Source of the DNA: Rana temporaria
Taxonomy: Eukaryota > Chordata > Amphibia > Anura > Ranidae
Length of the DNA: 64,000 nucleotides
Assembly: GCF_905171775.1 (NCBI RefSeq)
Contig: NC_053497.1
Span: 101,549,157-101,613,156, forward strand
Direction of reading: 5' to 3'
Shown here: positions 11,438 through 21,219 of the stretch, piece by piece
Layout of the letters: each line of letters begins with the position of its first letter
How positions within the stretch are numbered: position 1 is the stretch's first letter
Program-made: the position numbers and the translations under genes
Notes under the pieces: model-generated
The model's input: only the letters and a program-made list of their open reading frames with translations
The model's database searches: none
Told to the model about the DNA's origin: nothing

Positions 11438-12812
11438 AAATGCCTTGGAAAAGTATTCACACCCCTAAGATTTTCAACATTTTGTCATGTTACAACCAAA
11501 AAACTTAAAGGTATTTTATTTGGGATTTTATGTAATAGACCAACACAAAGTGGCACATAATTGGGAAGTGGAAGGAAAATGATAAATGGTTTTCAAAATG
11601 TTTTATAAATAAATACCAGAAAAGTGTAGCATGCATTTGTATTCCACCCGCCTGAGTCGATACTTTGTAGAACCACCATTCGCTGCAATTACAGCTGCAA
11701 ATCTTTTTGGCTTTCCACTGTAAACCATTCTAAACCATTCCATTGTAGCTCTGGCTGTATGTTTAGGGTCGTTGTCCTGCTGGAAGGTGAACCTCCGCCC
11801 CAGTCTCAAGTCTTATGCAGGTTTTCTTCTAAGATTGCCCTGTATTTGGGTCCATCCACCTTCCCATCAACTCTGACCGGATTTCCTGTCCTTGCTGAAG
11901 AAAAGCTGGTGTGTTCAGGGTGATGTGCAGTGTTAGTTTTCTACCACACATAGCATTTTTCTTCTAGGTTAAAAAGTCCCATTTTGGTCTCATCAGAACA
12001 GAGCACCTTCTTCCACATGTTTGCTGTGTCCCCCACGCTTCTCACAAACTGCAAACGGGACATCTTATGGCTTTATTTCAACAATGGCTTTCTTCTTGCC
12101 ACTCTTCCATAAAGGCCAGATTTGTGGAGTGTACGACTAATAGTTGTCCTGTGGAAAGATACTCCCACCTGAGCTGTGGATCACTGCAAAGTTACCATGG
12201 GGCTCTTGGCTGCTTCTCTGATTAATGCTCTCCTTGCCTGGCCTGTCAGTTTAGGTGGACAGCCATGTCTTGGTAGGTTTGCAGTTGTGACATACTCTTC
12301 TAGTTTTCAGATGATGGCTTGAACAGTGCTATGTGAGATGTTTAAAGCTTGGGATCATTTTTTATAACCAAACTCAGCTTTAAACCTCTCCACAACTTTA
12401 TCCCAGAACTGTCTGGTGTGTTCCTTGGCCTTCATAATTCTGTTTGTTCACTAAGGTTCTCTCACAAACCTCTGAGGGCTTCACAGAACAGCTGTATTTA
12501 TACTGAGATTAAATTACACACAGGTGGACTCTATTTACTAATTAGGTGACTTTTGAAGGCAATTAGTTCCACTAGAATTTAATTAGGGGTATCAGCGTAA
12601 AGGAGGCTGAATACAAATGATTGCCACACTAATCAGATATTTATTTGTAAAAAAATTGGAAAACTATATATCATTTTTTTATACTTCACAATTATGTGCC
12701 TCTTTGTGTTGGTCTACCACATAAAATCCCAATAAAATACATTTACGTTTTTGGTTGTAACATGACAAAACGTGGGAAATGTTAGGGGTATGAATACTTT
12801 TTCAAAGCACTG
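11438..12812 (-). mobile_element. Tc1-like transposon, copy 1 (dead)
   Basis: Terminal repeats: degenerate left TGCCTTGGAAAAGTATTCAC and right GTATGAATACTTTTTCAAAG followed by CACTG, then TA. The minus strand encodes broken Tc1-type transposase. The catalytic motif FTFQQDNDPKHTARATMEWF is at about 11735-11790, but the next segment, which should hold the third acidic residue (DLNPIE region), is deleted. Earlier domains (about 11800-12400) are full of stops and frameshifts. Same family as the copy at 27959-30861, opposite orientation. Confidence 0.85.
11603..11809 (-). pseudogene. Tc1-like transposase fragment (C-terminal half)
   Basis: A 68-codon remnant with the QQDNDPKHT signature around the second catalytic Asp of the DDE domain. 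It then jumps to sequence next to the terminal repeat, missing the third catalytic residue. Non-functional. Confidence 0.8.
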
Positions 12813-15337
12813 TACATGTGGAATAGATGAAAAAAACAAAGTTATTATCCCTTTGCCAACTACCACTTCCTTTATCCACACCAGTGGATTTGAGCTCTTC
12901 GTGATGGTCAAGCTTTTTCTTCACATTCAAACTAGCTGGTAAAAAACAGCTGATGTAGCTGAAGAAGTCTGTATATTTGCAGGTCTGTGTTTTATTTTGT
13001 TTTAATAAAGCAGACAACCAATTAATATGCTGTCTAAGATAGAGATAGAGTATCTCATCAATAGGGTTACCTAGATAGGCGTATAATTGTAAAATTATTC
13101 CTATGGGTTTACTTTTTAATTTATTGTTCTATAACAGTGGTAAATTCCTTTAATATATTTTTTTGCAGTAATTAATATAAAAAAAAAAGACTAGGATCAT
13201 ATATAATTGTTACATAAATCATTTTGTAATTTAATGTTATAAAACATTTGAATCTGCAACCAGTAATGATTTGCTAAAATATCATATTTTCCTTCTTTGC
13301 AACCATGGAAATAGTACTTAGTTTGTAAATGGAATTTACCATCATTTACACCCCCTTGCTCTTGTAATTGGCTCACTGGTTTCCCCCAAAGTCTTCACAG
13401 AGCCTGAGCAATGTCCTGCACTAAGTATTTTATCTTTGGTAAGATACTTGCAAAGGTGCTGCACGTCTAAAGGAATCCTGGTTCATTTTTTCTATGACAA
13501 CACTGGGACTGTTCATGTGAATATAATAAGCAGACCCCCACACTTAGCACTCTTTTTCAGCAGCTGCATTTGTATTGGCTAGGTCAATATCTGCAGAACA
13601 AAAGCAAATGATGATCTGCTATATAGTTTTCTAAAATCAATAAAATGTTGACCTGGAGGGATATTATTATTTTTTCAGTAAAACTGGTGCTTCCCTTTAA
13701 TACACAATGACATAAAGTGTCAAAAGATCAACAAAATGTAAACATCAAAATGTGATTAAAATCTATAAGTTGTATGTTTATCATTTTATCTACTGCAGCA
13801 TGTTTGTTCAAAAGTATATTTATATATATATATTTTACAATTCTTTTCTTGGGTGCTGAATAACTTGAAAACATGTATGCTGTCTATTGTACTAGTCTGG
13901 ATAGACATGCCTGCTCAAATGCTAAAACCCCTGCGCCCTCTCCATTTAGGCTACAGGACGTTGGTGGAAAAGGCCTTCTGTGTGAAGCCTTTAGGAAGCA
14001 TTTTTACATAAAATACTGGCATCAGCAATGAAATGTTTGTGCAGTAGTTGTGATTAGCTATGCCCCTTTTGATTACATCAAATATTGGGGTCTTGCAGCA
14101 TATTGCTCTGCATTTTAGTGCTGAAGTGTTTATAATATAAAATAAGAAGAAGGGAAAGCGAATCTCTGTCACCTTTGGTCTTCCTCGGGTATATAGAAGA
14201 TATCATAATAAACATTTTAAAACATTATGTTTCTAGCAATCAGACTAAGATGAGGTAAGAAAATATGGCACTAGTTTTGCTACGTTGAGAATGCAGTTTG
14301 ATGAATCATTAGAACCCAGCGAGTTAGGTGCTTTACAATTCTGGTGACATTGTATGCTTATTTTGGAATGTTTGCAGTAGAGTAAAAGGCTCAGATCCAG
14401 ACTGAGAATACCCACCAATGAAATGCAGTAATATATATTTGATTCTATATATTATATATAATAAAAATATGTACAGTCACAGATCAGAGTTTGGCACAAT
14501 TTCATTTAGTTTGTGGGTTGTAATAGTGCATTAACTACTGTACAACAGTATGACTTTAAAACAGTCTTTCACAGAGAATACCAGATTAAGCTGCCCTTCA
14601 ACAAATCATCACAATGTAAACCCTGGATTTCAGCACTTAACAGATCAACAAACCACAAGGCATATATTCAAAAGAAACAAAACATAAACATCAATGTAGT
14701 TATAAAAAAAAAATGTCTTTTTTTTTTCAAAAATCCAAAATGTTTTTTTTTCCACTTTGAATGTATTCTTAAATTCCTGCCGAGAAAAAATGCTTTGTAT
14801 CAGCTCAATACAACAGGTGGGGCTATAAACAGTTATATGCATTTTGATTCTCCTATGCAGATCTTTCAAATGTGCAGCAGGGGGAGCTGAAGAACACATT
14901 GTGGGACCACATGAATCGAAGTATGTGTGTTTAGAATCCTTTAGACTCCACATTGTGGCATTTCAATGCATATATTTCCTTCTGGAACTTTTTAATTTTT
15001 TTTTACAAGGTGTTTTGATAAAGAAAATCTTTGCGTTAGAAACAAAGAAGCACAAAAAAGTATTTCTGAAATAAAGAAGCCAGATAGCAGAAAATAGAAG
15101 TTTTTTTTGTTGTTAGTCATTGCAAAACCCGGCCTAGTCAAGAACCAGTGATTTTAGGTAGCTTGTTAGCATTTGACATGCGCAGCCTCTTTTTAATTGC
15201 AAGGCAGTGGCTTACATGCAGCTTTAGCCTTTTTTTAAGAATTGTTTAGGGAAAACGAAAGAAAAAAAAGACCAGCAGGCTTTGCAAGTGAAGAAAAGAA
15301 AAAAATGCATTTTAGACAACATTTGGTGCAACATTAC
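12813..15337 (-). other. NEXMIF: NEXMIF intron 3, exon-proximal part
   Basis: Begins at the donor GTAATG after exon 3. The first in-frame codon after the splice site is TAA, so unspliced transcripts stop at once. AT-rich, with T and A runs at 14700-14760 and 14995-15005. A minus-strand AATAAA occurs near 13120. No final exon identified. Confidence 0.6.
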
Positions 15338-18300
15338 CTCAGTTTCTCAAATGCAGCTGTGACCATTGGGTCCTTATGTGCTTGGTCTATTCGTTTACCT
15401 TTACAGTTCTCATCACGCAGTGATTTAGATGTTGATTTATGACGGTACAGCTTTTTGTGGGTTGGTACAGTATTGGTTAAAATACCAAGATTTCCAAAGT
15501 TCTTATCAAAAAAGGCTGCATGAAGGTTGCCTCCATAACTTAGTGAGCAGCTTGGGTCAAAAACTCCAAACTTAGCATTGTTCTTACCTGAGCCCTTGTT
15601 GGATGACTTCTTGGAGCCCCCCGTTGAGCTGCCATTTACTTTCTTCTTAAAATCCTGTGGTGTACTAGCCAAAATTTTCAATGTTTTCAATTTTAGACTG
15701 TTTGACTCGGGAGACACTAATACGTCTGGGATGTCACTGTGACCCATAGGACTGTAAAATGGCTCAATCGAGGCCATCATAAACCTCTGTACATCAGCCA
15801 TACCAGAAGCTATGTTAGAAAGAATGTTAGAAGGTTCCTCAAACTCTCTTTGATCATCATCAATTATATTCTTAGCATTTCCTCCCTTAACATCAGGCCA
15901 TGAATTGTTACCTTTATCATGCGTCCACTCAGCTGGGGGCTTCCCTGCCTTGGATGAGCCAGGCCCAAAAATCTGCATACAGTCAGTTGAGGTCTGCTTA
16001 TCAGGGCTAGCATTTTTTGGATCTGATCCACTGCCAGCAGTCAGGGATTTATCATTTTTACCTTTCTTAGATGACTTGGAACCATTTTGCCGGGGGGCCT
16101 TTGTCTGTGTTTTATCTACCCCCTTGCTAGCCTTGGGGGATTTCTTCTTGCTACTTTTTGGAGTAGAGCTTTGGTTGGCACCTGCATTTTTGGTGGCAGA
16201 AAGTTTCTTTTTAGATTTTGAGGCTTTGCCTATAGCATGGATGGGTACCGAAGACTCATCAAATCCTGGCAGACATGTGTTTTTATCCGGCACAGTAACT
16301 GAGTCTTCATCATTAAACATATGAAACTGAAACTGGTGATTGTTTAGTGTAAAGCCACTGTTAATTTGCTCTTGTGAAGGAAGAACTGTACAGTTCCATT
16401 TGGTCTTTTCTAATCCATTAAGCACTGCTTGGGTACCATTCTGAAAAGGTTTAAGGTTTCCTACTGATTTCCCCTCTGTACCTGTGATTTGAGGAGAAAG
16501 ATTGGGCGTATCAGGTGGAGACATCTCTAAAAGTGATGAGTGACGAAATTTGTCAGGGGTGAAGTTAGAGATATCAAGGAGATCAGTTGACTCCTTCAGT
16601 GGTGTGATTTCGTCAATGCTTTGCTGAATTACAAGTTTGGGACTGCAGTGGGCCAAGAAATCATCACTTATTTCATCTTCTCCATCCTTTTCACAAGACT
16701 TCAAGCTTAAAGAGCTGTAATTACTAGAACTAACTGACAATGAGCCTACTGAGTCAAAACTAATAAGCCTTCCATTGTCTGTGTTAAGCGTGCCCCTCTG
16801 CAGAACATAGTGGCTATCTCCACTATAATAATGACATGTCTGATAGGAGTCATCCTGCTGAATCTGGCCTTCTTGCAAGTATGTTTTGTGGTACAGCTGT
16901 TTAGTGCTGTTTGGATGATCTTGACTATATCCCAAGGCTGTGATGTCTGCACCTGATACAGCTGCTGAACCAGAAAAATCTCCGGATATAATGGACACTT
17001 CCCTTAGGTTTGATATAAACTCAGTCTGGCTTCTAGGAGGTTTGTCATGCCACATGTCTGGGAAGCTCTGCTCCATTTCTAAGTGATGGGGTGACTGCTG
17101 CAGTTCAGATTCTGAAGGGGGAGAAAGAACACAGCTTTTTGCAAGTTGTAGTGAGCTGAATTGTTTGTCTGTCTGCATGATGTTAACTGAGTGCTGCCCC
17201 AAGGGATGAGGGGCAAAGTATGTTATAGCAGTGCCAGAAGATGAGTCTGATGCATCTAAGAGTGTCTGTAGATATCCACCAGGGAGAACTGGTACATTGG
17301 TGCTGATGTGAGCAGATGGTAATGGCTTGTCAGGAGAGCAGGTGGTTTGCAGAAAAGGAGAATTTTTAGCTTCATTATCAGCATGGCACTGCGAAGAATG
17401 GGAAGAATCTGGTGTACTGTGAACAGTTTCTTCTTTTAGAAGCGTTATGGAGTCCTGGTTCTCCATGGTGGGGAAGTTTTCCACTGGTTCTGTATTATTA
17501 ATGGCATTTGCTTGCTCAATTTTGAGCTGTTTGCATTTTAACCTGGCTTCACTTTTAAACTTGATTCTCCTTATAACTTTCCTGTCTGCACACTTAAGTT
17601 CCCTTTCTAAAGATCTACACCTCACAGGGGCAACCTCTGCAATGTCAGCCAAATGTAATCCATTTACACTGCTTGGAGTTTCTAGGGCTAATGTATGCAA
17701 CTCATTAAGGCTGGCATCATCTTTACTGCTGCATGCCTGTCTACGATCATAAGAAGAAAGCATCTCCCTGCCCACTGGTTGTTCAATAGTTTGTATCCGT
17801 TGTAATCTATGCCGGTTTGCTAGCTGTCCTTTTCTCTTCCTTGGTGGAATGGTGTTTTCTAAGCCATTAAGATTTCTCTGTGCATTCAAAGCTGATGTGT
17901 TTCGCCTTCTTTCTTCCCAATAGTCCTTGCGAGGTGCAAGCTTTTGAAATTTTGATAGCTGGTCATCACTTAGAGTAACTGTGGTCTCATCTGTATTAAG
18001 CTTACCAAGCTTGACAAGCATGTGTTTCTCTCCTTTGAACCTATTAATGATTATGTATTTAATGATGACTGGTGGCTCCTTCCTGCAAACTTTCCTGCGT
18101 TTTTTAGGGCACCAGTCATCATCATCTTCTTCTTTGGGTCCATCTGGTGCACCTTCTTTCTTTTCTACAACCTTCTCATTCTCCAGAGAATCCATATCAT
18201 ACAAGTAGTCATCGCTATACCTGACTTTTCTTTTCACCCTTAGTCCATAATTTGGCTGGATTAGGGAGTGAGAATGCTCACGTGATAGATATCTGGTACA

Positions 18301-19538
18301 GTCCTTGATGTCTCCCAGTACATCATATGAAGATTCACTGCATGAGCTGTCATCGCTGTACTCTCCAGAGTCTTCTGCTGAATTTACTGAATCCAAAAAG
18401 TGGCTTCTTTTTGTGCTAATATACTGCACCACATCCACATTGCTACAACTTTTGCTCAAGGTAGATTTCATGCCCTCACTCTCTCCTTCCTCATCTTCAT
18501 CCTCATCTTCTTCCCATATTCCACCTTCTTCAAGTTTGAATTGAGAAGGGTCTGTTACCCTTTTCTTGGACACTTTGCTTTCCTTCTTGGTGCAGTTTGT
18601 GAAGACGCTTGGGAAGAAATTGAATTGAGCATCTTCTTGTAGAGCACTTGTCTTTTCTCTTACATTATCTTGAAATGATTCATACCTGATCTTTAAAGAG
18701 CACACATCGCTTCCAAGAGTGGAATCATCATCATCAAACATGTAATTGTCTACATCTTCTTCTGAAAACAAATTAACAGACAGCTCATTCTTAGAACACA
18801 GGTCCAACAGTTCAATTTTACTCTCACTAATAAAGGACTCAAAATAGCCCCATTCCTGGTTAGGATTGGACAGCAGAGCCTCATCTCCATTACATTTGTC
18901 CAGTAGCAGACCCTCATAATAATTCTTTTGGGTAGGGTCCTCTGTCTCACTGTCAGACTTGTCTTGATCCCTTTTATCAGCCTCTTGAGATTTATGAACA
19001 GGAAAGCTTAAAAGCTGATCAGAAAGCAGCTGATCTCCATATTTTATGCTGTCTCCGGTACTCATGCACTGAATTCCCATGTCCGTAACTGGGCAAGTGT
19101 CATAGTCTCTACTTATATCTCCCATTTTCAAACTGACACCAGGCTCTGAGTCTACGCCATCTTTTGTTTCTATGTAACAACCTAAGCAGGTCCGACTTTG
19201 TTGCATCAAACAATCACCAGTCAAAGCTGACATAGCTCCAGGCTCCATGATGGTAAAAGGCGTTTTTTCACTTTCACTGGGCAAAGACCAAGTACTTAGG
19301 CCCTTGGTAGCACAGGTTGTCAGAGATATGGCCTGAGCTGAAGGATCACTGTTAACATGTTCAGCTGTATCTGATAGCCTCAGGGGGGAAGGAGGGCCCA
19401 GCAAGCAGGGCTCTTTGGAAATGATTGGTGGCAATGCTCTGTGACAGGCATGGAGTTCTTTCTGTGTTAAGGCTGGGAATGTGACAGAAGCATCTGCAGC
19501 ATCATAGGACTTCACATCATCTACGGGATCATGCGGCT
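15338..19538 (-). CDS. NEXMIF: NEXMIF (KIAA2022), giant coding exon 3
   Basis: Open frame of 1,400 codons with 2 nt left over, residues 24-1423 of the joined model. In mammals NEXMIF is a neuronal, mainly nuclear protein needed for neurite outgrowth, migration and synapse formation; its loss causes X-linked intellectual disability and epilepsy. It has no recognised catalytic domain. Visible here: an acidic Glu/Asp run at about 365-379; an acidic patch followed by the SV40-like basic nuclear signal PKKRRKV at 501-507; directly after it the very conserved block around VIIKYIIINRFKGEK (514-528); a second conserved block at about 972-1041 (DFLAHCSPKLVIQQSIDEI and SPPDTPNLSPQ); a Lys/Ser-rich stretch at 1130-1186; a block with SNIASGMADVQRFMMASIEP; and a basic C-terminal segment. 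The acceptor is a pyrimidine tract ending TTGCAG and the donor is CTGAG/GTAATG. An ORF caller would start at an internal GTG (Val32); the real start is in the upstream exon. Orthology was judged from remembered human sequence. Confidence 0.95.
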
Positions 19539-19641
19539 CTGCAACAGGGAGAAAGATGCAATGTTTTAGTGCTTTTGTTCCCCATGCAGCTTACTGTATA
19601 AATGTATATAAACATCAATACACAGTCACTAAACTGCAAAA

Positions 19642-19699
19642 GCCATTAATGATCGTTAACAGCCATTCAAGTAAATGACTGTTAACGATTGTTAATGGC
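19642..19699. repeat. Hairpin of about 26-bp stem in intron 2
   Basis: GCCATTAATGATCGTTAACA at the left pairs with the inverted copy ending TGTTAACGATTGTTAATGGC at the right, with a loop of only a few bases. It lies about 100 bp upstream (in gene direction) of the exon 3 acceptor. It is probably a tiny MITE relic; a structured-RNA role is possible but untested. Confidence 0.75.
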
Positions 19700-20552
19700 C
19701 TCTACATTGTAGAGAAAGGACCCCTAGGTATGTAAACTAATTATATTTCAATATAGGCTTGATCAATAATTATCTGACATGAGTATACAAACACCCATTA
19801 TGACATTATTTATGTGTGGGAGTGTCCTTTAAGTCATATCTAAGCCTTATTTACCCTGTGTTGGCAGGAGAGCAGAGATTTCATGTGACATTTTTCTTTT
19901 ACTAGAACTCTTTTTGTTTAGTAAAATGCCAGATTTCTTTCTTTTTTTTTATTTTTGTGAAAAGCTAGCACTACAGAGTTCTTAAAGGGATTTTGTACTT
20001 TATTCTAAAACAAGTCATCAGCTGATCATAAAAAATACCCTGTGGTGACATTTACATAACCATCAGTTCACACACAGAGCACAACTACACTTGACTAGAT
20101 GTTTTAGCTATGGTGGCATTTAGAGTGACTTTAGGGTGAAACTTGAAAAGACAACCAGGACAAATGAGGTGGGATTGCCAGAAGATGGTTAGGGGGAAAC
20201 AAACAATAAATGATGGCTTAATTTAAAGCTTAATTCCAGCTTCCTCTGCTTCCTTTTTTCCCAGGAATATATGAATGTAACTTTTTGCTTTCAAATTCAC
20301 CCCCTCCTCCCTGCTATGTTGAACTCTTCAATGACTGCCTACTACACACCACTGTGCTTCTGGGTTGAACATTTCCTCTCTTCATCCAACCCCTTCCTCC
20401 TAGCACAGGCAGCCATGGTCACACCTCTTTTAATCCTCCTGACCACTACAGTTACAGTCACAATGGCTTGTGTGCTTGGATAGTGACCAACACACAAACA
20501 CATCACAGTTTTGTCATGTGTGCACTGTTCTTTTCCGTCCTAGAGGAAAGAA

Positions 20553-20817
20553 TTAAAGTGATACCCCGGGGCTCCTGGCTCCTACCTTGGCTCACCCCCA
20601 CCCCTCTGTCTCCTAATTGCCTCACTGGCTGTGATTGATAGCAGCGGGAGCCAAACAGGAGCACGAGTACCCTGGAGAACAAGGCTCTCATGGACATCGC
20701 TGGATCGAGAGGGGGCTCAGGTGGGTGTTGGGGGGGGCTGCTGTATACAGAAGGTTTTTTATCTTCATGCATAGAATATATAAAGGTAAAAACTGTGTGC
20801 CTTTAAACCCACTTTAA
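20553..20817. mobile_element. TTAA-flanked T2/Kolobok-like MITE in intron 2
   Basis: It opens TTAAAGTGATACCCC and closes with ...AACCCACTTTAAAGG, so both ends are inverted and flanked by TTAA. No coding capacity. The end style resembles the Xenopus T2 MITEs (TTAAAGGRR ends, TTAA duplication). Confidence 0.6.
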
Positions 20818-21100
20818 AGGGCTATAAGGGTCACATAACTGTCACTTTTTGGAGTTGTTTTTCATGTAAGTGAGGAGGAAAGAAACAAACATATTTTAGA
20901 AAGAGATGTAGGGAGCAGGAAAAAAGCTGCAGGTACTTATCTGGAACCATGCTAGAATTAGGCATCATTGAGTGCAGAAATGGTTAAACAATTCAATCAT
21001 CTTTCATTAATCTGGGCAAATAAATTAACCATAGTGTTCAATCATTTATTTGGTTCCCCAGGATTAGTATGGAAAATATGGAGACTGTAAATGAACTTAC

Positions 21101-21170
21101 CAGTAATCCCATTAATAAGAAGAGTGTTGGCTGCTTGTGGAGCCGAGTCTCTATCTTCCTGGCTATCCAT
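21101..21170 (-). CDS. NEXMIF: NEXMIF start-codon exon (exon 2, coding part)
   Basis: Reading the minus strand gives ATG and 23 codons, MDSQEDRDSAPQAANTLLIN then GIT, plus one base. This is followed by a consensus donor G/GTAAGTTC. The human protein starts MDNQQDKA and has NTLINGV at the same distance, so both the start and the identity are well supported. Joining the last G to the AG that opens exon 3 gives a Glu codon and keeps the frame (...NGIT-E-PHDPVDD...). The exon is far too short to be found by ORF length. It shows that the protein does not begin at the GTG that opens the long frame of exon 3. Context at the start is weak: T at -3, G at +4. Confidence 0.9.
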
Positions 21171-21219
21171 CAATTTATCGTTGTGAGGCTCACTCCATAC
21201 CTCGCAGTTAAGTTCCAAT
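21171..21219 (-). other. NEXMIF: NEXMIF 5' UTR part of exon 2
   Basis: The exon opens after a good acceptor (TTTCCCTTTTTACAG on the minus strand) and runs 49 nt to the start codon. The acceptor implies at least one more 5' non-coding exon upstream, at higher coordinates. I did not find it in the window. Confidence 0.8.
21190..21198 (-). promoter_or_regulatory. Two-codon upstream ORF (ATG GAG TGA)
   Basis: Inside the exon 2 leader there is an ATG in strong Kozak context (G at -3, G at +4), with Glu and then TGA. It ends 19 nt before the main ATG, whose -3 base is T. Minimal uORFs with better context than the main start usually lower translation and make it depend on re-initiation or leaky scanning. 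That effect here is inferred. Confidence 0.6.

Larger units (their letters stand above)
19539..21100 (-). other. NEXMIF: NEXMIF intron 2 (phase 1)
   Basis: A 1,562-bp intron bounded by GTAAGT and a pyrimidine tract ending in TTGCAG, with both ends read directly. It contains a near-perfect hairpin close to its 3' end (19642-19699) and a TTAA-flanked MITE (20553-20817). The remainder is unremarkable AT-rich sequence. Confidence 0.85.

Noticed and set aside
15905..18642. Plus-strand frames of 60-139 codons opposite the giant exon
   Set aside because: They are shadows of the NEXMIF coding strand with Ser/Phe-rich antisense composition and no family match.
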